In this document: piece after piece, positions 1 to 5,146 of the stretch
Position numbering within the stretch: position 1 is the first letter of the stretch
Layout: every line of letters begins with the position of its first letter
From: Sphingomonadaceae bacterium
GTDB lineage: Bacteria; Pseudomonadota; Alphaproteobacteria; Sphingomonadales; Sphingomonadaceae
Length of the DNA stretch: 5,146 nucleotides
Assembly: GCA_023384025.1 (NCBI GenBank)
Contig: JAHDXX010000049.1
Coordinates: forward strand, 10,544-15,689
Direction of reading: 5' to 3'
The notes under the pieces: generated by a model
Seen by the model: only the letters and a program-made list of their open reading frames with translations
Database searches by the model: none
Told to the model about the DNA's origin: nothing
Made by a program: the position numbers and the translations under genes

Positions 1-1196
1 AAAGCGGCGCCAGCGTCGATCCGGCGCTGGCCGGCATTTCAGTGGTCCTGCCGCCGGCGCAAACCAATCCGGCCTGGCCGCAGGCGGGCGGTACGGCGAG
101 CAAGGCCTATGGCAACCTGACGCTGAGCAGCAGTCCGGCCCGGGCATGGAGCGTGCAGATCGACGGTTCGGGCAACCGCCGCCGTCTGGCCGCTTCGCCT
201 GTGATCGGCGGGGGCATGCTTTTTGCCGTGGATACTTCTGGCCAGGTTCATGCCTTTGATGCGCAGACCGGCGCGCGGCGGTGGACGCACCGGATGGAGC
301 TGGACGGAAACCTGCAGAACTCCGCGTTCGGCGGAGGTGCCAGCTACGACAATGGCCGGGTCTATGCGACCAACGGCGTGGGCGAAGTTGTCGCGCTGGA
401 GGCGGAAACAGGCAACCAGGTGTGGAAGGTCAAGCCGGCCGGGCCGCTGCGCGGGTCACCGACGGTGGCGTTCAACACCGTGTTCGTGATGACGCAGGAC
501 AACCAGATCCACGCGATGGCGGCGGCAACGGGCGAACCGGAATGGAACGAGACCGGTTCGATCTCGCAAGCCGGCGTGTTCGGGGTTGCCGCCCCGGCGG
601 CCGGGCAGGGCACCGTGATCGCCGGTTACAGTTCGGGCGAACTGGTCGCTTACCGGTACGAGAATGGCCGTACCCTGTGGTCGGACGCGCTGGCGCGGAC
701 CTCGATCTCGACTGCGGTCGGCTCGCTGACCGATATCGATGCCGATCCGATTATCGACCAGGGTCGGGTCTATGCGCTTGGGCAGGGTGGCCGCATGGCC
801 GCCTACGAACTGGTTACCGGTCAGCGCCTGTGGGAACTGAACGTGGCCGGGATTTCCACGCCTGCCATCGCCGGCGAGTGGATTTTCGCGCTGACCGACG
901 ATTCGCGCGTGCTCGCCATTGCCCGGTCCACCGGCAAGATCCGCTGGATCACCCAACTGGCGCGGTACCGTGACGAGAAAGACCGCAAGGGGCCGATCTT
1001 CTGGACCGGTCCGGTACTTGCGGGCGGGAGCCTGTGGGTCGCCAGCACCGAGGGCGATCTCTACCGGATCAGCACCGGTGAAGGCTCTGCCAGCCTCTTC
1101 ACCGATCTCGGGTCGCCGGTGAGCCTGGCGCCGGTCGTTGCCAACAACACGCTCTACGTGCTGGACGACAGCGGCAAGATTCACGCCTTCCGCTGA
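1..1196 (+). CDS. bamB: Outer membrane protein assembly factor BamB, eight-bladed PQQ-like beta-propeller (5' end missing)
   Basis: BamB is the propeller lipoprotein of the BAM complex, which helps BamA insert beta-barrel proteins into the outer membrane from the periplasmic side. The reading frame is open from nt 3 and ends at TGA 1194-1196, giving 397 visible residues. The GTG at 42 is internal, because the frame continues to the left edge. The missing N-terminus should carry the lipoprotein signal. Counting from nt 3, PQQ-like blade signatures (A-x-D/E-x-x-T-G-x-x-x-W) recur near residues 84-94, 131-141, 171-181, 216-226, 267-277 and 305-315. A seventh, degenerate copy lies near 353-361, and the final strands (VLDDSGKIHAFR) would close the ring with the first visible strand. 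The stretch SLTDIDADPIID (about 241-252) resembles the conserved R-x-x-D-V-D-x-x-P loop of BamB. No quinoprotein dehydrogenase active-site features are seen, so a scaffold role is likelier than an enzyme. A generic PQQ-propeller protein is the alternative. In many proteobacteria bamB precedes der, but here a membrane methyltransferase follows. Confidence 0.85.
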   Translation, partial: SGASVDPALAGISVVLPPAQTNPAWPQAGGTASKAYGNLTLSSSPARAWSVQIDGSGNRRRLAASPVIGGGMLFAVDTSGQVHAFDAQTGARRWTHRMELDGNLQNSAFGGGASYDNGRVYATNGVGEVVALEAETGNQVWKVKPAGPLRGSPTVAFNTVFVMTQDNQIHAMAAATGEPEWNETGSISQAGVFGVAAPAAGQGTVIAGYSSGELVAYRYENGRTLWSDALARTSISTAVGSLTDIDADPIIDQGRVYALGQGGRMAAYELVTGQRLWELNVAGISTPAIAGEWIFALTDDSRVLAIARSTGKIRWITQLARYRDEKDRKGPIFWTGPVLAGGSLWVASTEGDLYRISTGEGSASLFTDLGSPVSLAPVVANNTLYVLDDSGKIHAFR

Positions 1197-1222
1197 TCGG
1201 AGCCGCGTTACACCGCCTTTAA

Positions 1223-1247
1223 CCCTTGTCCGCTAGGGCAAGGGGCG
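1223..1247 (+). promoter_or_regulatory. Hairpin covering the Shine-Dalgarno of the ICMT-like gene
   Basis: The left arm CCCTTGTCC (1223-1231) pairs with GGGCAAGGG (1236-1244) around a GCTA loop. This gives nine consecutive pairs, one of them a G-U. The right arm contains the only good Shine-Dalgarno-like sequence (AAGGGG, 1240-1245), just 2 nt before the ATG at 1248, so folding would hide the ribosome site. No T-tract follows on the plus strand, which argues against a canonical intrinsic terminator for bamB. A factor-assisted end for bamB or translational control of the next gene both remain possible. A different reading is that GCTAGGGC (1232-1239) is a -10-like element resembling the GCTA-type boxes of alphaproteobacterial housekeeping promoters. 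Transcription would then start at or near the ATG, giving a nearly leaderless mRNA. The hairpin is seen directly; its role is inferred. Confidence 0.45.
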
Positions 1248-2609
1248 ATGAGCAGCACAGACCCAGCAGCGAACCCCCTGCCGCGGAGCGACGTGTCCGT
1301 GGGCGTTGGCCTGTCGGGCCTGCTCGGCCTGCTGGCGTGGATCGTGTTCTGCCGCAATTACCCGGCCATTGCCGACATGTTCGGCATCCCCGGGCCGCGC
1401 GTGCCGTTGTCCGGCCCCTATGCCGCCCTCGTCGCGGTGTTGTGCTCCACCATACCGATGGTGCTGTGGTCGGTGCTGGTCGACAAGGTCCATCGCAACC
1501 GGTCGACCGGGATCGACTGGAACCACAAGCGCCCGCTGGCCGATGTTGTCCATGTCTCGGTGGTGAAACTGGCGGGGCTGTGGGTCACGTGGATGCTGAT
1601 CGGCTGGCTCTATTGCCTCGGCCGGTGGTACTGGGACGGGCAATACCTTTTCGCGATGCACGTGCTGGGCGTGGCGGCGTTTCCGCTGTTCGCGCTTTCG
1701 ATTCCCTACGTCCTGTGGCTGGACCGGGTGATGATCGAGCCGCGCGACCATGCCTGGCATTTTGGTGCCATGCTGCTGGGGCGCGAACCTTATGACCCTG
1801 ACGAAGTGAAGAAGCACTGGCGGGCGTGGATCATCAAGGGCTTCTTCGGCGCGTTCATGATCTCGATCCTGCCGGGCGGCTTTGCCCAGGTGGTTGAGGC
1901 TGACATCGGTGCACTGGGCCAGAACCCTTTCCAGTTCGCCATGGCCCTGACCACACTGCTGTTCGTGATCGACGTCCAGATCGGAACGGTCGGTTACCTC
2001 GTCACCATGCGCCCGCTCGATGCGCATATCCGCAGCGGCAATCCCTATCTCGCCGGATGGGTTGCGGCACTGATGTGCTACCCGCCGTTCGCGTTCGGCT
2101 TCATGAGCGGCAACGGCATGCTCGCCTACGAAATCAACACGCCGGGATGGGGATACTGGTTCGCAGACAACCTGTTCCTGCTCAGCCTGTGGGGCGGCAT
2201 GCTGGTGTTCCTCACCGGGATTTACGCCTGGGCGACGGTCGCCTTCGGCCTGCGGTTCTCCAACCTGACCTATCGCGGCGTTCTGACCAACGGGCCCTAC
2301 CGTTTCACCCGGCACCCGGCCTACGTGTCCAAGAACCTGTTCTGGTGGCTCGCTTCGCTGCCGTTCCTCGTCAATGCCGACGGCACGCTGGTCGACGTGA
2401 TCCGCAACACGTTCTTCCTCGCCTGCGTCAGCAGTATCTATTACTGGCGCGCACGCACGGAAGAGGCCCACTTGCTGGGCGAGGATGCGAAGTACCGCGA
2501 ATACCACGCTTGGATGGAGCGGCACGGGCTGATCACCGCGCGCCTGGCCCGGATCAAGCGCCTGCTTCGCCCGCGCGGCCCGGTATTGCAGCACCACCCT
2601 GCCGAATAG
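1248..2609 (+). CDS. Polytopic membrane protein with C-terminal isoprenylcysteine carboxyl methyltransferase (ICMT)-like domain
   Basis: This is a predicted inner-membrane, SAM-dependent methyltransferase of 453 residues. The C-terminal part (about 340-425) carries the ICMT/PEMT signature: GPYRFTRHPAY at 349-359, then a hydrophobic helix pair (about 361-376 and 383-399), then RARTEEAHLLGE (401-412) with the paired Glu 405-406 and His 408, and KYREYHAW (415-422). In characterised ICMTs these elements form the SAM pocket and catalytic region. Upstream lie about eight hydrophobic segments, near residues 18-37, 57-79, 101-124, 133-157, 192-212, 228-252, 265-286 and 304-332. Typical bacterial ICMT-like proteins are only about 150-220 residues, so half of this protein is an extra membrane region I do not recognise. 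The tail after 430 is basic. Start: ATG 1248 is the first start codon after the bamB stop, and no in-frame alternative lies between. Substrate unknown; bacteria do not generally prenylate CaaX proteins, so a lipid or small isoprenoid substrate is as plausible as a protein. Confidence 0.83.
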   Translation: MSSTDPAANPLPRSDVSVGVGLSGLLGLLAWIVFCRNYPAIADMFGIPGPRVPLSGPYAALVAVLCSTIPMVLWSVLVDKVHRNRSTGIDWNHKRPLADVVHVSVVKLAGLWVTWMLIGWLYCLGRWYWDGQYLFAMHVLGVAAFPLFALSIPYVLWLDRVMIEPRDHAWHFGAMLLGREPYDPDEVKKHWRAWIIKGFFGAFMISILPGGFAQVVEADIGALGQNPFQFAMALTTLLFVIDVQIGTVGYLVTMRPLDAHIRSGNPYLAGWVAALMCYPPFAFGFMSGNGMLAYEINTPGWGYWFADNLFLLSLWGGMLVFLTGIYAWATVAFGLRFSNLTYRGVLTNGPYRFTRHPAYVSKNLFWWLASLPFLVNADGTLVDVIRNTFFLACVSSIYYWRARTEEAHLLGEDAKYREYHAWMERHGLITARLARIKRLLRPRGPVLQHHPAE

Positions 2610-2650
2610 GACCGGCAGAGCACCGCCAGCCGAACAGCCTCAGCGCGGTG
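2599..2650. other. Convergent 3' junction with short inverted repeats, possible weak bidirectional terminator
   Basis: The ICMT-like gene (stop TAG 2607-2609) and the CHAT gene (stop TGA 2642-2640) converge across a 30-bp spacer. CTGCCG (2599-2604) and CGGCAG (2613-2618) form a perfect 6-bp stem with an 8-nt loop spanning the TAG. CACCGC (2621-2626) and GCGGTG (2645-2650) form a second 6-bp stem with an 18-nt loop spanning the other stop. Neither is followed by a T-run on either strand, so neither is a classical intrinsic terminator. In GC-rich DNA, 6-bp inverted repeats often arise by chance. Confidence 0.2.
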
Positions 2651-3947
2651 TCCCGAACAGCGTGAAGGCGGCCCACAAGGCAGGATCGGGATGTATCTCG
2701 CGGGTGTCGAGCATGGCAAGGCGCAGCGCCTCTGCCGGGACTTCCCGGATCGCGTGTTCATGGAACCGCTGCATCAGGTAGAGCGTCGCCTGGTCATCCA
2801 CGCTCCACAGGCTCATGACCACCCGCGGCACGCCGGCTTTCTGGAATGAGCGGGCCAGGCCGATCACCCCGCCATCATGGTTCATGCCGATGCCTGACTG
2901 GCACGCGCTGAGCACCGCCAGCCCGGCCTGGAGCCGCCGGTTCTGCACTTCACCGGCGGTGAGGAAAGCCGACTTCGGGTCCGGCCCCGACAGCATCAGG
3001 AACCCGCCGGTGAGCGGCTCTTTCGGGTTCGAGACCCCGTGCGCCGCGAAATAGAGCGTGGAGGCGCTGTTGATGCGGCCCAGCACGGCCTGCTTGGTCG
3101 CTTCCGCGCCCAGCAAGGCCGGCACATTGGTCCGTTCAGCCAGCAGGCGCGCTTCCTTTTCGGCACCGGGCAGGCGCGGAACCTGCCATTCGGGCGAGGC
3201 CGGCACTTCAGGATCGCCCACGATCAGCGCGTTCCTGAACGCCGCTTCCATTCGCCAGGGCGGGATCATCTGGTCGAGATCGAACAGCCCGGGCGAAACG
3301 CTCACGCTCATCCGGTCGATCAGCGCGGTGTCGCGGTCGAGGGGGAGCATGGCGAACGGGTTGCTGCCGATGACCCCGTTGGCCACCACGACCAGATGGC
3401 GGACCTGCTGCAGAGCGGGGCGGATCTCGTCGGGCAGCAGCAGGGCGGACAAGGCCTCGGTCGGGTCCTTCTTGCGGCGCGGCGCGCGCCTGGCCGGTGC
3501 GGCTGGCTCCATCAGCTCCGGATCGCCGCGCCACTTGGGGGCACGGCTGCGGGCAATGCCATCGACGTCGAGGTCCAGGCGGAACTCCGTCGCGGCCAGC
3601 TCCAGGTCGTCTGCCGCGACCTTGCGGCTTGAGGATGCGAGCAGCCCTTCGCGCCCGATCAGGTAGATGTTGAGCTGGCCGTCATGCTCGGCATAGAACA
3701 GCACCGCCGAGCCGTTGGGATAGCCGGGGCTGGCGTCGATCCGTTGTACAGTGAGATATTGCGCAATGTCCGCCACGGTCGCGTCGCGCATCTTGGGCGA
3801 CTCAATCCCGCGCAGCGAATAGAGATCGCGCAGATCGCGCGAATGCTGCGCGGCATCGCGGGCAAACCGGTCTTCCGCGCTCTGGGCATGAAGTGCCGGT
3901 GCGAGCAATGCTGCCAGCAGCACCGCCACCAGCCGGGCAAGGCGCAT
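2640..3947 (-). CDS. Exported CHAT-domain (caspase-like) protein
   Basis: The CHAT (Caspase HetF Associated with TPRs) domain is a clan CD cysteine-protease fold related to caspases and separase. This 435-residue protein begins with a classical signal peptide: MRLAR, a Leu/Ala core to about residue 18, and likely cleavage around 21-23 (LHA-QS-AED). It should therefore act in the periplasm or outside the cell. Residues about 60-130 resemble the usual CHAT N-terminal subdomain (AVLFYAEHDGQLNIYLIGREG at about 81-101). A basic Pro/Arg/Lys stretch (151-162) follows. The core then shows LLPDEIRPAL (170-179), LPGAEKEARLLA (259-270), the His of YFAAHG (H303), the Cys of LSACQSGIG (C349), SLWSVDDQAT (379-388) and the closing WAAFTLFGTPR (425-435). 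Both catalytic residues are present, so it is probably active. No TPR repeats are seen, unlike many CHAT proteins. Its ATG overlaps the stop of the ABM gene (TGATG), and the signal peptide starting exactly there supports this start. Target unknown. Confidence 0.92.
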   Translation of the reverse strand: MRLARLVAVLLAALLAPALHAQSAEDRFARDAAQHSRDLRDLYSLRGIESPKMRDATVADIAQYLTVQRIDASPGYPNGSAVLFYAEHDGQLNIYLIGREGLLASSSRKVAADDLELAATEFRLDLDVDGIARSRAPKWRGDPELMEPAAPARRAPRRKKDPTEALSALLLPDEIRPALQQVRHLVVVANGVIGSNPFAMLPLDRDTALIDRMSVSVSPGLFDLDQMIPPWRMEAAFRNALIVGDPEVPASPEWQVPRLPGAEKEARLLAERTNVPALLGAEATKQAVLGRINSASTLYFAAHGVSNPKEPLTGGFLMLSGPDPKSAFLTAGEVQNRRLQAGLAVLSACQSGIGMNHDGGVIGLARSFQKAGVPRVVMSLWSVDDQATLYLMQRFHEHAIREVPAEALRLAMLDTREIHPDPALWAAFTLFGTPR

Positions 3948-3949
3948 CA
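3945..3949 (-). promoter_or_regulatory. TGATG stop/start overlap coupling ABM and CHAT translation
   Basis: Read on the minus strand, the ABM stop TGA (3949-3947) shares its last base with the CHAT start ATG (3947-3945). No strong Shine-Dalgarno sits at normal spacing before the CHAT start; the nearest purine-rich stretch is GGGG about 14 nt upstream. Reinitiation by ribosomes ending the ABM gene is therefore the likely route, which would tie CHAT output to ABM output. Confidence 0.7.
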
Positions 3950-4249
3950 GAACAGCGAGGCCCCGTCGTCTGTTTCGAACTTGAGTGCTTCGGTCACCTG
4001 CACGCCGGTTCCGGCAATGGCTGCCTGGAATGCCGCCATGTGCGGGGTGGTGAAGTGGAATGCGAGCGCATCCTTGTCACGCCATTTCTCGACGATATGC
4101 AGGCTGGTGGGATCGAGCACGTCCGTGGTGAAGGTGTAGTCGATGCAGCCTTCCTCGGCCCGCGAGGCTGCAACCATGGTCGCGATCGCATCGCGCGCGG
4201 CGTCGAGCGCCCCCTCGGGAACAGTGGCTTTGGCCAGGACGATCAGCAT
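3947..4249 (-). CDS. ABM-domain putative quinol monooxygenase (YgiN-like)
   Basis: This small cytoplasmic protein of 100 residues has the antibiotic biosynthesis monooxygenase fold, a dimeric ferredoxin-like alpha+beta barrel. Members such as YgiN oxidise quinols without a cofactor, while others have unrelated roles. The whole protein fits one ABM domain: strand MLIVLAKATV (1-10), helix about 14-30, then SRAEEGCIDYTF (29-40) with the common E-x-G-C/N turn, DPTSLHIVEKW (46-56) with the characteristic E54-x-W56, and ALAFHFTTPHMAAF (61-74) with H65 and H70. There is no signal peptide. The start at ATG 4249-4247 is chosen because GGGGAG lies about 6 nt upstream and the protein then begins exactly at the first ABM strand. 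The same frame stays open to 4657, but that extension runs inside gshA and is a shadow. It lies 13 nt after the gshA stop and overlaps the next start by 1 nt, so it is a middle gene of an operon. Substrate unknown. Confidence 0.92.
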   Translation of the reverse strand: MLIVLAKATVPEGALDAARDAIATMVAASRAEEGCIDYTFTTDVLDPTSLHIVEKWRDKDALAFHFTTPHMAAFQAAIAGTGVQVTEALKFETDDGASLF

Positions 4250-4265
4250 CGCAATTCTCCCCTCA
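4250..4265 (-). promoter_or_regulatory. Ribosome binding site of the ABM gene abutting the gshA stop codon
   Basis: On the minus strand the order is TGA (gshA stop, 4265-4263), then GGGGAG, then AATTGC, then ATG. The Shine-Dalgarno directly follows the upstream stop codon, so a ribosome finishing gshA stands over the next start signal. This fixes the ABM start and supports co-transcription. Confidence 0.75.
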
Positions 4266-5146
4266 GAAACTGTGTTCGTAGACCCGCGTGATATCGCCCG
4301 CCCACTCGCCATTGTAGGAGTCGAGCAGGCGCTGGGCGGGTACCTTGCCGCTGGCGACGATCTCTTCCAGCGGTTCGAGGAAGCCGGTCTCGTTGTCACC
4401 CCCGGTGTTGAGTCGGGCGCGGGCGGCCAGGCCGGAGCGGGCAATGGCGAGCACTTCCTTCGCGATGTCGTGCAGGCGTCCGCCGCCGGGCAGCGGCGCG
4501 TCGAGCGCCAGCCTGGGCACCGAACTGCGCAGTGCTTCGCGGTCTTCCATCGACCAGCCCTTGACCAGGTCCCACGCCGCATCAAGCGCGCCCTGGTCGT
4601 AGAGCAGGCCGACCCAGAACGCGGGCAAGGCGCAGATCCGGTTCCACGGGCCGCCATCGGCCCCGCGCATTTCGAGGAAGCTCTTCAGGCGCACTTCGGG
4701 GAAGGCGGTGGAGAGGTGATCCCACCAGTCGCTTTGGGTCGGCTTCTCGCCCGGCAGAACCGACAGCTTGCCATCGAGGAAGTCGCGAAAGCTGAGCCCG
4801 GCGGCATCGATGTAGCGCCCCTCGCGGAATACGAAGTACATCGGCACGTCGAGCATGTAGTCGACCCACCGCTCGTACCCGAACCCGTCTTCGAACACGA
4901 ACGGCAGCATCCCCGTGCGGTGCGGATCGGTGTCCGACCAGATATGGCTGCGGTAGCTGAGGTAACCGTTCGGCTTGCCTTCGGTGAACGGCGAGTTGGC
5001 GAACAATGCGGTGGCGAGCGGCTGGAGCGCGAGGCCTACGCGGAACTTCTGCACCATGTCCGCCTCGCTTGAATAGTCGAGGTTGACCTGGATGGTGCAG
5101 GTGCGCAACATCATGTCGAGGCCCATGGTGCCGACCCTCGGCATGT
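4263..5146 (-). CDS. gshA: Glutamate-cysteine ligase, plant/alphaproteobacterial type (5' end missing)
   Basis: Glutamate-cysteine ligase catalyses the ATP-dependent first, rate-setting step of glutathione synthesis, joining glutamate and cysteine through the gamma-carboxyl group in the cytoplasm. About 293 residues are visible; the family usually has about 450-460, so roughly the first 160 lie beyond the right edge. The Met at 5144 is internal: the last two bases fit a preceding TAC, giving the family motif Y-M-P-R-V-G. Diagnostic segments, counted from that Met, are GLDMMLRTCTIQVNLDYSSE (8-27), LALQPLATALFANSPFTEGK (38-57), SHIWSDTDPHRTGMLPFVFE (66-85) and YMLDVPMYFVFREGRY (96-111). A later FLEMRGADGGP (about 156-166) is also typical. 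These match the plant-type (GCS2-related) enzyme rather than the E. coli GshA type; an EgtA-like relative is much less likely given how well the blocks fit. It appears to be upstream of the ABM and CHAT genes in one operon. Plant enzymes are redox-regulated by disulfides, but only scattered Cys are visible here and no such claim is made. Confidence 0.95.
   Translation of the reverse strand, partial: MPRVGTMGLDMMLRTCTIQVNLDYSSEADMVQKFRVGLALQPLATALFANSPFTEGKPNGYLSYRSHIWSDTDPHRTGMLPFVFEDGFGYERWVDYMLDVPMYFVFREGRYIDAAGLSFRDFLDGKLSVLPGEKPTQSDWWDHLSTAFPEVRLKSFLEMRGADGGPWNRICALPAFWVGLLYDQGALDAAWDLVKGWSMEDREALRSSVPRLALDAPLPGGGRLHDIAKEVLAIARSGLAARARLNTGGDNETGFLEPLEEIVASGKVPAQRLLDSYNGEWAGDITRVYEHSF

Noticed and set aside
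456..1184. A 242-codon minus-strand frame opposite bamB
   Set aside because: It has no recognisable domain and is antisense to a clear propeller protein.
42..1196. GTG at 42 as the real bamB start
   Set aside because: The frame is open to the left edge. Starting here would leave BamB without a lipoprotein signal, so the gene is better treated as cut by the window.
1233..2597. A 454-codon open frame on the minus strand opposite the ICMT-like gene
   Set aside because: It mirrors the plus-strand gene almost exactly. Its product is a low-complexity mix of His, Gln, Arg, Asp and Glu with no recognisable domain, whereas the plus strand encodes clear membrane segments and an ICMT motif. It is a GC-rich antisense shadow.
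2630..2661. 9-bp direct repeat CCGAACAGC at 2630-2638 and 2653-2661
   Set aside because: Only two short copies are present, one inside the CHAT coding end. No flanking mobile-element or operator pattern is seen, so this is likely chance.
3950..4657. N-terminal extension of the ABM reading frame into gshA
   Set aside because: The extra 136 residues are Arg/Ser/Ala-rich and out of frame within gshA. The ABM domain starts exactly at ATG 4249, which has a good Shine-Dalgarno.
4143..5072. A 309-codon open frame on the plus strand opposite gshA
   Set aside because: It lies antisense to a strongly recognisable glutamate-cysteine ligase, has no family resemblance, and shows the same shadow composition.

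Overview
This is a high-GC bacterial window with five protein-coding genes and almost no non-coding sequence. Gene content points to an alphaproteobacterium, most likely a sphingomonad (Novosphingobium/Erythrobacter-like). The main evidence is a plant/alphaproteobacterial-type glutamate-cysteine ligase and an alphaproteobacterial-style BamB propeller. The taxonomic call is inference from protein character and base composition; no rRNA or other marker gene is present.

Layout. Plus strand: the 3' part of bamB (outer-membrane protein assembly lipoprotein, cut by the left edge) ends at 1196. A 51-bp gap holds a strong hairpin, and a polytopic membrane protein with a C-terminal isoprenylcysteine carboxyl methyltransferase (ICMT)-type domain follows at 1248-2609. 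Minus strand, read from the right edge: gshA (5' end outside the window) to 4263, a 100-residue antibiotic-biosynthesis-monooxygenase (ABM) domain protein at 4249-3947, and an exported CHAT-domain caspase-like protein at 3947-2640. The two groups converge on a 30-bp spacer (2610-2639) containing only weak inverted repeats.

How the genes relate. The minus-strand genes look like one operon. The ABM Shine-Dalgarno sequence abuts the gshA stop codon, and the ABM stop overlaps the CHAT start (TGATG), so translation is probably coupled. This links glutathione synthesis, a small quinol-oxygenase-like protein and a secreted cysteine-protease-fold protein. That combination is the least expected aspect of the window and the best candidate for an undescribed functional association, although shared transcription alone does not prove shared function. 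The plus-strand pair is BamB, acting in the periplasm/outer membrane, and an inner-membrane methyltransferase of unknown substrate. Its start site is buried in a hairpin, which suggests translational control or an overlapping promoter.

No tRNA, rRNA, CRISPR array, insertion sequence or attachment site was seen.
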